From assembly GCA_951640165.1 (NCBI GenBank), contig OX621237.1, positions 7,936,001 to 8,000,000 of the forward strand: a stretch of DNA of 64,000 nucleotides, in the 5' to 3' direction. Under the pieces are notes generated by a model. It had not been told where the DNA came from and ran no database searches. It worked only from the letters and a program-made list of their open reading frames with translations. The stretch comes from Pseudoips prasinana. Taxonomy: Eukaryota > Arthropoda > Insecta > Lepidoptera > Nolidae. A program made the translations under genes and the position numbers. Below are positions 54,604 through 64,000 of the stretch, piece by piece; the first letter of the stretch is position 1; every line of letters begins with the position of its first letter.

Positions 54604-54750
54604 TTCATCATCATTATATCAGCCGAATGACACCCACTACTGGACACAGACAAAGATCTCCACTATTGCCGGTCTTGCGCAATCCAAATCCAGGGCTTTT
54701 AGTGACCCTCACAAGGTCATCGGTCCATCTTATAGGGAGCCTGCCTAAGC
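54604..54750 (-). repeat. RTE-1 LINE 3' coding fragment
   Basis: ATCATCATTATATCAGCCGA, GATCTCCACTATTGCCGGTC and CAAGGTCATCGGTCCATCTT, reverse complement of RTE-1. Confidence 0.65.
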
Positions 54751-55068
54751 TGCCAATATTCTTTATTCTAGATTTCTGGCCCATGAAATTGTATGAACTA
54801 TAATTCAGGAAACAGCGTTCCCCTTAAAAGCTGAAACACAATAATTCACGTAATCTTAATTTAATTATACCTTACATTATAAAATCCGGTAAGACATAAT
54901 GAAATTAGTATAAGATTAAGAACTGATTTTGTGTGGTGTATGTGTGTGTAAAAGATAGAATATTATGTTCTATGATTTTAAAACGAGGATGACATATCAT
55001 TCTTTATATATTTTTGGTGGTCCCTATAGTTGATCCTATCCAGAAAACATAAATAACAATAATATCTT

Positions 55069-55222
55069 GGGACATTATTCACACACCACCTGATCCCAAA
55101 CTAAGCAAAGCTGGTACTATGGCAACCAGATAACTAATATACTATATATACTACTTTTCTTTTATAAATACATACTTTTATAGATAATTACACCCAGATT
55201 CAGGACAAACAAAATATCTAGG
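55069..55222 (-). repeat. SINE-C 3' part, minus strand
   Basis: ATAATATCTTGGGACATTAT, ATCCCAAACTAAGCAAAGCT and TACTTTTCTTTTATAAATAC. Confidence 0.65.
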
Positions 55223-55662
55223 TATCACAATTTGTTTCGTAAAAGAAAATTACCCAACAACTCTTAAATAGAAGTAATACAACACGATACCTTATATTTA
55301 CCGAATAACCGCGCCGGTGCTTCCGAGAATAGAAAATACACAAATACTCCCGTATAACAAAATGCGGAAATAAAATTTAAATGAAAAAAAGTCCGCTAGT
55401 ACGGGGAATTTCCACAACCCCTCCAGTTCATACTTTATCTTGTGCAGCGATAAAATAAATTGCTGGCGAGTCGGCTCGAAATGTTTGCCGTCACGCGAAC
55501 ATCGCCTTAGCTTTATCCAATTATCACAAATGTAAATGTAGCCTTATGTTGTGATGGTTGCTTGTAGAATGTGTTGGCAATTTGATTACTCACCTATCGT
55601 ATTATGTTTTGGCTGGTTTGTTATTGTATAAATAAACTGACACCCTTATTATTCGTGGTTAG
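55223..55662. other. Stretch without recognisable feature
   Basis: No coding frame or shared repeat recognised. Confidence 0.45.
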
Positions 55663-55674
55663 TATATTATTATC

Positions 55675-56024
55675 ATGATGTCTTCCCGACCGAATTTCGA
55701 CCACGGCGGCCATTCTCAATGGAGATTAGCCAATTGCGCAGGACATATTATAGTGCACAAGTGTGTGCGCAAACACAGGGGCACTTTCTATTCCATCACT
55801 CTCATGATCGAAAGAGAGAAAGAGGTCAAGTACAGGACCGACGGCTTTACGTGCTCTCCGAGGCACGGGGGTGTAATACCGCCAACTAGCAGCCTTCGGG
55901 CTGATACTGAGAGATTTATTTTTACGGAAAAATCCCAAAATCACTTTTTGGCTCGACCCGGGATTTGAACCCAGGACCTCGTTTTCTGCGGTTGGACACG
56001 CTACCGCTAGACCAACGAGGCAGT
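55675..56024 (-). mobile_element. SINE-B copy, full length
   Basis: Minus strand: CTGCCTCGTTGGTCTAGCGG, B box GGTTCAAATCC, ending GGGAAGACATCATG. ATATTAT at 55664-55670 and 56030-56036 is a possible 7-bp target duplication. Confidence 0.85.
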
Positions 56025-56040
56025 CAAAAATATTATATAT

Positions 56041-56290
56041 TGGAGAGTAAAGTTGACCCAAGGGAATATATACCAGAGAACGGGCAGCAGCTTCCTTCTC
56101 TATACTACTGCGATCTTACTGCGATCACCAACCCGTCTCCAATTGTGTCAATTATGGCATATCCCCCTAAGAGGATTCTTGGCTGCTGATACTCACCGAA
56201 ATCTCCATGTCCGGTGAGCATCTGAGTCAGACTGTAGGGAGACTTTTGTCCAGCCGTGGACTTTTTACAGCTGATATGATGGTTACATAA
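56041..56290 (+). repeat. Repeat-E copy, extended
   Basis: CCAGAGAACGGGCAGCAGCT, CGATCACCAACCCGTCTCCA and TTGTCCAGCCGTGGACTTTT, ending ACAGCTGATATGATGG. Confidence 0.55.
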
Positions 56291-56635
56291 CTCAGAGAAC
56301 TTAATGTGCCTATGAAATTGAGCAATATGTAGAGCATCACCATGCAAAATACATACAAAACAAATTTAACTTCCTATAGGAAAACAACGATCAGCTGCAC
56401 TTAGTATGGGAAGGCAAAAAATATTGTTTGTATTTCACAAAATAGTTTTGTTTAATTGGTTCAGTTCCGTGGAAAGTTAGCTCTCTTGAAAATTTCCCTT
56501 ATTACGTTACACCCTGTATATAAGTAACCGTTAGAGATACAGAGAGAGAAATAGCTTAGTTGTTAGCCCATTATATTGTAGAGTCAGAAGGTTTTAACAC
56601 CCACTTTCTTTTAGAGTTCATGTGCGTATTAGAAA

Positions 56636-56962
56636 CTAGCTGTGCCCCGCTGTTTTACCCGCGTTAAATTTTATAAATTATCACAGCTCCTCCCCCGTAG
56701 GTGATAGCGTGGTAATATGTAGCCTATATGTTGACCCGACCTCTTAGTAATATTTATGCTAAATTTGAAGTAAATCCATGCTGTACTTTTTGAGTTTAGC
56801 CCGGACATACATACAGACAAACAAACACACAGACAAAAATTCTAAAAACTATATTTTTGGCTTCGATGTTGATTGTATATCACGCCCCAAGTACCCTTTT
56901 TAAAAATATTCCATGTACAGTTTTGAATTTCCTACGATTTTATTATATTATATGTAAATAGA
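56636..56962 (-). mobile_element. Non-autonomous Helitron-type element, 327 bp
   Basis: CTAG at 56636-56639 preceded by A; right end ...TATGTAAATAGA followed by T. Body GCCCGGACATACATACAGAC shared with 46922, 47385 and 48031. Confidence 0.75.
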
Positions 56963-57131
56963 TTAATTATATCAAACTTAAAACGGTGATCGAAAACATT
57001 GCTAGAAAACCTACATGTCTGAAAGTTCACCAAAAATGTTCTTGGTGACATGTGAAGTCTGCCAACCCGCAGTAGGCCAGCGTGGTGTATAATATAGCCT
57101 TAGCCTTAGAGGCCATTGAACTGCTGTGGTA

Positions 57132-57251
57132 CACACGGCTACATATCAAGCTATGCACATCCAATATAAGCTGACCTATGATTACATCAAATCCTATACA
57201 GAGCGGGATCAGCGTATACTGGAAATATATAGCTTGATATGTAGCCATGTG
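57132..57251. mobile_element. MITE-1 copy in duplication A
   Basis: TA-flanked (57130-57131, 57252-57253); CACACGGCTACATATCAAGC ... CATGTG. Confidence 0.85.
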
Positions 57252-57710
57252 TACAGTAATGAGCTGCTTTTTATATATTTTTGTGAGAAAGTATGTTTGT
57301 GTTTTATTAGAACAACAATACATTTATTAATGTTTTTAAACTTTCGCGATTTGTACACATTTTATATACTGTGGACACGGGTCTCAATCGCGATAAAGAT
57401 ATAGACAGATATGAGCAGTCGACTCGTGACCACGGCTGGTGCAATCCATGCCGAAACGTCGGGTAACCAAGGTAATGATTTATCATAGAGAAACGAAAAT
57501 AACACACCACACTTTTGTTATGTTTTTTTAATTGAAGTAATTATTAAATTACTAAGCCAAAAACCGCAATCAACATAATGGGGTTTCAAGCGATTTTATG
57601 TAATAACATCTCCAGTTTCTCAAACAATTAAAAGGAGATACAAATAGTCTTACGAACAGATGTACGTCTGTTATATTCTATATGTATAAATCTTGTATAA
57701 ATATAATAAA

Positions 57711-58039
57711 TGACTTCCTCATTGGTCAAGCGGTTGCGTGTTCACCCGCAGATAACGAGGTCCTGGGTTCAAATCCCGGGTCAGGCCAAAAAGTGATTTT
57801 AGGACTTTTCTGTAAAAAGAAAATTTCTTAGCATCAGCCTGACGTCTGGGAGTTGGCGGTATTATACCCCCGTGCTTCGGAGAGCACGTAAAGCCGTTGG
57901 TCCTGTGCCTGACCTCTTTCCAGTCGTGTCGCCTAGGCGTTCCATCGCACACACTTGAGCACTATAATATGTCCTTCGCAGATGGCTAGTCACTGTTGAG
58001 ACTGGCCGCCATGGCCGAAATTCGGCTAGGAGAGCATTA
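57711..58039 (+). mobile_element. SINE-B copy in duplication A
   Basis: TTCCTCATTGGTCAAGCGGT, B box GGTTCAAATCC, ending GGCTAGGAGAGCATTAT. Present at the same place in copy B, so it inserted before the duplication. Confidence 0.85.
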
Positions 58040-58114
58040 TTATATGTATAAATATAAGGGAAGAATGATGGGTAATGCGAAGATGTGTACACTGCTTATA
58101 ATGACGTGGGCTAT

Positions 58115-58151
58115 ATATGAAGTCGTGCATACGGGATGCACGACTTCATAT
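58115..58151. repeat. 16-bp perfect hairpin, 5-nt loop
   Basis: ATATGAAGTCGTGCAT - acggg - ATGCACGACTTCATAT. In copy B the same place is imperfect (gtgcatacggggtgtatgac), so the palindrome is better kept in A or decayed in B. Confidence 0.9.
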
Positions 58152-58662
58152 TATAGAATAAAAATATGTAAAGAGGCGACAAGCTGATAACAAAATGACG
58201 CTATTGCATACTTAACCTAAACCTAAAACCAGGGAGACTAAACGGTTAGTGCCCAGGGTAAGTGTGCCTTATTAATGCCCAATATTAAAGTTATTTTTCA
58301 CTTGGTAGTGTTTTTTGGAAGTCGGCATGGTAGTGTTTTTTTTTTTTATAAAAATAGGCTTTTCGGGGTTCAACTGGCTGAAATGTAGCATATATTAAAT
58401 ATGCAAATTTTATCAAATTCAGCTGTTTTTCCGTAAAACATAACACATTAAATTACTGGGTTATTTTTTTATTTTAACTGTTCACGAGTTAATTTTTTTT
58501 AAAATTTACTTCTAAAGCGAATTGAGTTTATAACTTTCGGAGTCAAACTGATGACTAATATATGGTAGATCTACGTGTAGTAAATGTTTGGTATAATTTA
58601 TAATCACATACTCCGTTTATTAGTATTGAATTTCTGATTTTGATCATACTACTTTTGCTGTT

Positions 58663-59101
58663 TTGAGTAAAATAAATGCAGTGATAATGAGACCTCTGAG
58701 AAGTATGTGTGGTGTGACTTTGAGAGACAGAATTCGAAATACTGATGTAAGAGAGCGTTGTGGTGTGAAAGAGGATGTCGTTACAAAGATTGAAAAAGGC
58801 ATGCTGAGATGGTTTGGCCATTTAGAAAGGATGAATGAAAGAAGATTGACAAAAGAAGTATACCTGGCCTGTGTGAGTGGGACAACCGGAAGGGGAAGAC
58901 CGCGTCGAACATTCTCTGACCAAATTGGAGATGTTCTCAAGAAAGGGCAGGTCAGAAGTACTCTAAACCGGCGAGCATGTATAAAGAATATAATGACAGT
59001 AATCGAGGCATAAGAAGTATGCAAAGATCGTGACAAATGGAAATCCGTTGGCTCTGCCTACCCCTCTGGGAAACAGGCGTGAGTCTATGTATGTATGTAT
59101 G
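58663..59101 (+). mobile_element. 5'-truncated RTE-2 LINE insertion, 439 bp, with 13-bp target duplication
   Basis: TACTTTTGCTGTT lies at 58650-58662 and 59102-59114. The insert encodes the LINE C-terminus: [55 protein letters not shown], ending SAYPSGKQA and TGA. TAA at 59011-59013 interrupts it before EVCKDRDKW. It ends in a (GTAT)n tail, as RTE-type LINEs do. Copy B of the duplication has the empty site at about 63041. Confidence 0.92.
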
Positions 59102-59118
59102 TACTTTTGCTGTTGACT

Positions 59119-59281
59119 GTAATATGGAAACCATATAACTGATATACTACTTTTCTTTTGTAAATACATACTTTTAAAGATAACTACACCCAGACTCAGG
59201 ACAAACAGACATGTGAATCGAACCTACGACCTCCGGCTTGAAAAGACAGCATTTGCCAACCACGCCAACAATCCAATAGCT
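59119..59281 (-). repeat. SINE-C copy in duplication A, minus strand
   Basis: ATATGGAAACCATATAACTG, TTTTCTTTTGTAAATACATA, head end CAACCACGCCAAC. B box (reverse) GAATCGAACC. Confidence 0.7.
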
Positions 59282-59289
59282 TGAAAACA

Positions 59290-59600
59290 CATAAATTAAT
59301 AAATAAATAAAAAAGGTTTTTATTCACGTAGACTTTAAAAAAGCGCTTGTAAATAGTCAGAACATATTCGTAGTAATATATAATTAATTTATAATTATTT
59401 CTAGGTTCATATAGATATTTAGGTACACGGATTGTAGGAAATAATTTACAATAAGATTTATTTTATAACAGTAACGATATTTAACTAACTTGAATTTGTC
59501 AAGGATCATGTGTAGGTTTAATTATCAAAATTTTTAATTTCATATTTTTGTTGTACCAACATCGGTAACATTGATTAAAAATGTAAACAATATAAAGGTG
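59290..59600 (-). repeat. Repeat-G copy in duplication A
   Basis: AATAAATAAATAAAAAAGG then TTTTTATTCACGTAGAC; same as 63237 and 23823. Confidence 0.7.
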
Positions 59601-59607
59601 TGAAATA

Positions 59608-59717
59608 CATACATACATACATATACTGACGCCTGTTTCCCAGAGGGGTAGGCAGAGACAACGGACTTCCATTTGTCACGATCCATATGCATGCATATGT
59701 TATTTGCATTTGTTATG
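59608..59717 (-). mobile_element. RTE-2 tail insertion, 110 bp, shared by both duplication copies
   Basis: TGTGAAATA flanks it (59599-59607, 59718-59726). The minus strand encodes the SAYPSGKQA end of RTE-2 plus tail. Both copies carry it, so it is older than the duplication. Confidence 0.85.
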
Positions 59718-60017
59718 TGTGAAATAAATTAATATTATAACTACCTGATTGTAGCAAATATTTATTTCCAGGTAGAGAACTAAGTCTATAGGCATTTAAC
59801 GAAATCCTTGCCTAAGAAGAGGTATTAGTATACATCCAATAAATATGGACTCATTATTCGAATTTCATATGACTTGGCTTCCATCCAGCCTTTTACGACC
59901 GCAAACCCAATAATATAACAATTCAACATTTGAGAACCACCTGAACCTTTAGGCAGTCAACAACTTTAATAGTTTACATGTCTAGTCTATGTACATGTCT
60001 AGTCTAGTTGTGTCTAG

Positions 60018-60095
60018 CCTGTTGATAGACAGACAGACAGCGAAGTCTTAGTAATAGGGTCCTGGTTTACCCTTTGGTAAAACCTAAAAATGAGC
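60018..60095 (+). repeat. Repeat-F distal fragment
   Basis: GATAGACAGACAGACAGCGA and AAGTCTTAGTAATAGGGTCC match the end of the 22736-23580 copy. Confidence 0.55.
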
Positions 60096-60380
60096 ATAAA
60101 ACTCCACTCAATACGGATTTCTACTATATATCTATCTCTCTGTAGGTACCTGTCTATAATATATTATGTGCGAAAATCGAGATTCGAACAGACAAGCAGA
60201 GTGCGCGGCCGGTTGTATAACCGCAAAATTGAACACATAAAACAGGCTTGCTAGTTGTCTAGTTGTTATTGATGCGACAGGAACTTTGTTTTTTATTGGG
60301 GTCCATTGTCTTTATATTAAATACAGTTCTAAGTTATTACTATAATTGTAATAATGACTATTAATCTATTATTAACTAAG

Positions 60381-60640
60381 ACGGTCACCGTAGCCTAGTT
60401 GGTAGTGCTCCTGCCTACGAAGCTGGTGGTCCTGGGTTCAAATCCCGGTAAGTGCAAATACTTATTTGTGTGATGAGCACGAATATTTGTTTCTGAGTCA
60501 TGGATGTTTTCTATGTATATAAGTAATTATCTATCTATATAAGTATGTATATCGTCGCCTGGTTCCCATAGTACAAGCTTTGCTTAGTTTGGGGCTAGGA
60601 TGATCTGTGTGACATTGTCCCGAGATATTATTATTATTAA
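60381..60640 (+). mobile_element. SINE-A copy, full length
   Basis: ACGGTCACCGTAGCCTAGTT, B box GGTTCAAATCC, ending GTCCCGAGATATTATTATTA. No clear target duplication seen. Confidence 0.85.
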
Positions 60641-60660
60641 AAAAAAAATAATGCAAATAT

Positions 60661-60707
60661 ACGATTTCATGAAACTAGTTACCATATTGGTAGTTTCATG
60701 AAATCGT
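60661..60707. repeat. 17-bp perfect inverted repeat
   Basis: ACGATTTCATGAAACTA at 60661-60677 and its complement at 60691-60707, 13-nt loop, between SINE-A and SINE-D. Confidence 0.9.
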
Positions 60708-60845
60708 CGTATGGTACTTTACAAACATATAGTTAACGGACAGACAGTACATCCAGGCTCATCACAATAACTATGGGTCACACAAATAGTTATACTGTGC
60801 GGGATCGAACCCGGGACACGAAGTTGCGAGGCGACGATTTTTTTT
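60708..60845 (-). mobile_element. SINE-D copy, minus strand
   Basis: GTACTTTACAAACATATAGT, CACAAATAGTTATACTGTGC, reverse B box GGGATCGAACCC, head end GAAGTTGCGAGGCGACGA. Confidence 0.75.
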
Positions 60846-61167
60846 AATAATAATAATACAATAATAATAATAACACGATTAATTCAACACACAGTTTATA
60901 AAAGTAAACCAAAGAATACAACAACTTATGAAAAAATATCGCAAACATCATACATAAAAAGCAAAAAAAAAACAATAAACTAGAACAAACAATGTTAAGT
61001 AATGTTCACCTGTACCACTACTTATCCAGTACATAAATGCTCCCCGGTGTAATATTGGGTGCGGAAAAGGCAGCAGCTCGGTAATGCTGCAGTTAGGTTG
61101 GTTTATACCTACCAACAGCCCGATTTTCAGCTGACGCCTGAAGAGGCAAAGCACGAGTAACGCCGGC
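60846..61167. other. Low-complexity and unassigned sequence
   Basis: AATAATAATA runs at 60846-60890, then AGAACAAACAATGTTAAGTA and a moderately GC-rich patch (ACAGCCCGATTTTCAGCTGA) of unknown nature. Confidence 0.4.
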
Positions 61168-61350
61168 ACTAGCGAATCTAATCCCTGTGTCGCGGGGTAC
61201 ATTAAAAACATATTATAGACGGACACAAATTACATCCAGACTAAGAACAACTATTTATGGGTCACACAAATAGTTGCCCGGCGTGGGACTCGAACCCGCG
61301 ACACGAAGCGGCGAGGCGACAGTCTTAGCTGCTGCGCCAGACGTGCATTT
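61168..61350 (-). mobile_element. SINE-D copy, minus strand, full length
   Basis: CCCTGTGTCGCGGGGTACAT, ATTATAGACGGACACAAATT, reverse B box GGGACTCGAACCC and head end AGTCTTAGCTGCTGCGCCAG. Confidence 0.8.
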
Positions 61351-61607
61351 AAAAGTATATTTCTTATTTTTTACTTTTATTATTTACCTTCATGCAGAAC
61401 TCTTTAAATCCAATAAAATATAGCGTGGAACTCTAAGAAAGCTAAAGCTTTGCTTCTGTGACAGCAATAATAATAACAGTTTACAATATACGCAAAAATA
61501 GTATAACTAAAGGTAGGTAAAATTTTACTACTGTCTGCCAACCCGCAGTAGTCCATCGTGGTGTATTATATAGCCTTTACCTTAGAGGCCATTGAACTGC
61601 TGTGGTA

Positions 61608-61727
61608 CACACGGCTACATATCAAGCTATAAACATCCAATATAAGCTGACCTATCATTGCATCAAATCCTATACAGCGTGGGATCAGAGTATACTAGAA
61701 ATGTATAGCTTGATATGTAGCCGAGGG
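61608..61727. mobile_element. MITE-1 copy in duplication B
   Basis: CACACGGCTACATATCAAGC ... CTTGATATGTAGCCGAGG, TA-flanked. Confidence 0.85.
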
Positions 61728-62001
61728 TACAGTAATGAGCTGCTTTTTATACATTTTTGTGAGAAAGTATGTTTGTGTTTGACTAAGGAAAATAGCACAC
61801 CACACTATTGTTATGTTTTTTAAATTGAGTTAAATATTAAATTACCTACCAAGCCAAAAACTGTAATCAACATAATGGGGTTCCATGCGATTTTATGAAA
61901 TAACATCTCCAGTTTCTCAAACAATTAAAACGGAGATACAAATAGTCTTACGAACAGATGTACGTCTGTTATATTGTATATGTATAAATATAATAAATGA
62001 C

Positions 62002-62363
62002 TGCCTCGTTGGTCTAGCGGTTGCGTGTTAACCCACAGATAACGAGGTCCTGGGTTAAAATCCTGGGTCGGGCCAAAAAGTGATTTAAGGACTTTTCTGT
62101 AAAAAGAAAATTTCTCAGCATCAGCCCGACGTCTGGGAGTTGGCGGTATTATACCCCCGTGCTTCGGAGAGCACGTAAAGCCGTCGGTCCTGTGCCTGAC
62201 CTCTTTCCAGTCGCCTAGGCGTCCCATCGGATCATGAGAGAGATGGAATAGAAAGTGCTCCTGTGTTTGCGCACACACTTGAGCACTATAATATGTCGCG
62301 CGCAGATGGCTAGTCCCTATAGAGGCTGGCCGCCGTGGCCGAAATTCAGCTAGGAGAGCATTA
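62002..62363 (+). mobile_element. SINE-B copy in duplication B
   Basis: TGCCTCGTTGGTCTAGCGGT, B box altered (GGTTAAAATCC), end AAATTCAGCTAGGAGAGCAT. It keeps a 30-bp stretch (GATCATGAGAGAGATGGAAT) that is missing from copy A. Confidence 0.85.
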
Positions 62364-63057
62364 TTATATGTATAAATATAAGGGAAGAATGATGGGTAAT
62401 GCGAAGATGTGTATACTGCTTATAATGACGTGGGCTACATGAAGTCGTGCATACGGGGTGTATGACTTCATATAGAATATAAATATGTAAAGAGGTGACA
62501 AGCTAATAACAAAATGACGCCATTGCATACTTAACCTAAACCTAAAACCTAAAGAGAGGGAGACTAAACTGTTAGTGCCCAGGTTAAATGTGCCCAGTAT
62601 TAAAGTTATTTTTCACTTGGTAGTGCTTTTTTTTGAAAGTCAGTTTTTTATAAAAATTGTTTTTATTAATGAACATAATATGATTTTTTCGGGGTTCAAT
62701 TGGAAGAAATTTAGCAAATATTAAATATGCAAATTTTTATCCAATTCAGCTGTTTTTCCATATAACATAACACATTAAATTACTGGGTTAGTTAAAAAAG
62801 TTTCATCATTTAATTTTTGATTTTAACTGTTCACTAGTTTTGATAAAAATATTTACTTCTTCTGATGCGAATTGAGTTTACAACTTTCGGAGTCAAACTG
62901 ATCACGAATATATGGCAGCTCTACTAGTAGTAAAAAAAAGATTTGTACAATTTATAATCTTTTAACTTTTGAATCACTTCGACGCCACACATTTTTGACG
63001 CAAACTCCGTTCATTAGTATTGAATTTCTGATTTTGATCAAATACTTTTCCTGTTGA

Positions 63058-63222
63058 TTGTACTATGGAAACCATATAACTGAAATACTACTTTTCTTTT
63101 GTAAATACATACTTTTAAAGATAACTACACCCAGACTCAGGACACACAGACATGTGAATCGAACCTACGACCTCCGGCGTGAAAAGCAAGCATTAGCCAA
63201 CCACGCCAACAGGCCAATAGGT
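63058..63222 (-). repeat. SINE-C copy in duplication B, minus strand
   Basis: TACTATGGAAACCATATAAC to CCTCCGGCGTGAAAAGCAAG, counterpart of 59119. Confidence 0.7.
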
Positions 63223-63236
63223 TGAAAACACATAAA

Positions 63237-63545
63237 TTAATAAATAAATAAATAAAAAAGGTTTTTATTCATGTAGACTTTAAAAAAGCGCTTGTAAATA
63301 GTCAGAACATATTCGTAGTAATACACAATTAATTTATAATTATTTCTAGGTACATATAGATATTTAGGTACACGGATTGTAGAAAATAATTTACAATAAG
63401 ATTTATTTTATAACAGGAACGATATTTAACTAACTTAAATTAAGTTATTGTCAAGGATCATGTGTAGGTTTAATTATCAAAATTTTTAATTTCGTATTTT
63501 TGTTGTACCAACTTCGGTAACATTGATTAAAAATGTAAACAATAT
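63237..63545 (-). repeat. Repeat-G copy in duplication B
   Basis: TTAATAAATAAATAAATAAA tail end, then GGTTTTTATTCATGTAGAC; counterpart of 59290. Confidence 0.7.
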
Positions 63546-63559
63546 AAAGGTGTGAAATA

Positions 63560-63661
63560 CATACATAGACTCACGCCTGTTTCCCAGAGGGATAGGCAGA
63601 GACAACGGACTTCCATTTGTCACGATCCATATGCATGCATATGTTATTTGCATTTGTTATA
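63560..63661 (-). mobile_element. RTE-2 tail insertion in duplication B
   Basis: TGTGAAATA at 63551-63559 and 63662-63670; counterpart of 59608, with a shorter (CATA)n tail. Confidence 0.8.
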
Positions 63662-63970
63662 TGTGAAATAAATCAATATTATAACTACCTGATTAAAGCA
63701 AATATTTATTTCCAGGTTGAGAACTAAATCTATAGGCATTTAACGAAATCCTTGACTAAAAAGAGGTATCATGTTATATTAATCCAATAAATATGGACTC
63801 ATTATTCGAATTTCATATGACTTGGCTTCCATCCAGCCTTTTACGACCGCAAACCCAATAATATAACAATTCAACATTTGAGAAACACCTGAACCTTTAG
63901 GCAGTCAACAACTTTAATAGTTTACATGTCTAGTCTATTTACATGTCTAGTATAGTCTACTCTAGTTAAA

Positions 63971-64000
63971 CCGCAGACAACGAGGTTCTTTCTGGTCTCA
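63971..64000 (+). repeat. SINE-B fragment running off the window
   Basis: CCGCAGACAACGAGGTTCTT resembles the SINE-B head (ccgcagataacgaggtcctg); the rest is outside the window. Confidence 0.4.

Larger units (their letters stand above)
57058..60006 (+). repeat. Segmental duplication, copy A (about 2.95 kb)
   Basis: Starts TCTGCCAACCCGCAGTAGGC and ends around TACATGTCTAGTCTA. In order it shares with copy B: MITE-1, SINE-B, GGGAAGAATGATGGGTAATG, hairpin, SINE-C, Repeat-G, RTE-2 tail with duplication, and TTCATATGACTTGGCTTCCA. Copy A alone has about 170 bp at 57316-57484 (CGTGACCACGGCTGGTGCAA) and the RTE-2 insertion at 58663-59101. Confidence 0.9.
61534..63955 (+). repeat. Segmental duplication, copy B (about 2.42 kb)
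   Basis: Direct copy of 57058-60006. It lacks the RTE-2 insertion (empty site TACTTTTCCTGTTGATTG at about 63044) and the 170-bp piece, and has a few small private changes such as CACATTTTTGACGCAAACTC at about 62986. Ends at TTTACATGTCTAGTATAGTC. Confidence 0.9.

Noticed and set aside
1..64000. Endogenous virus sequence
   Set aside because: No capsid, envelope, integrase or viral polymerase motif was recognised; all reverse transcriptase pieces belong to non-LTR elements.

Overview
The window looks like repeat-dense, AT-rich DNA from an insect, most probably a moth or butterfly (Lepidoptera). The grounds are composition (AT-rich single-copy DNA, no bacterial-style gene packing, a spliceable exon) and the mix of mobile elements: a mariner transposase, APE-type LINEs, RTE-like LINE tails, several tRNA-headed SINE families with ATT or CAT tails, and TC...CTAG Helitron-type elements whose ends match repeats known to be abundant in lepidopteran genomes. 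The species cannot be named from the sequence alone.

Layout. 1-1239: a mariner element with an intact transposase; its left end lies outside the window. 1300-5470: a near full-length LINE with ORF1 intact and ORF2 broken only by two in-frame stop codons. 5471-25000: AT-rich DNA strewn with LINE fragments, SINEs, small Helitrons and a nested SINE-in-MITE. 25085-26826: a satellite of 411-426 bp units. 27000-37000: mostly unannotatable AT-rich DNA with SINEs and LINE ends. 37090-39062: a decayed LINE. 40000-50000: MITEs, SINEs, a 185-bp triplication and a cluster of three Helitron-type elements. 50662-50976: the one convincing host-gene piece, an exon with acceptor, start codon and donor on the + strand. 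52600-54600: SINEs, a MITE and a foldback element filled with palindromic 57-bp repeats. 57058-60006 and 61534-63955: two direct copies of a segmental duplication, one carrying an extra RTE insertion flanked by a 13-bp target duplication.

How it works together: there is no operon or pathway. The DNA is best read as a history of insertions. Autonomous-type proteins present are mariner (potentially functional) and one recently inactivated LINE. RTE-type LINE tails with clean 9-13 bp target duplications show that LINE machinery has been active. SINEs sharing a 3' tail suggest a common LINE partner. Host coding content is limited to one 5' exon, whose downstream exons were not found in the 13 kb that follows. 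No real tRNA gene, rRNA gene, CRISPR array or viral gene was found. Family names SINE-A to D, MITE-1 to 4 and repeat letters are labels of convenience used only here.
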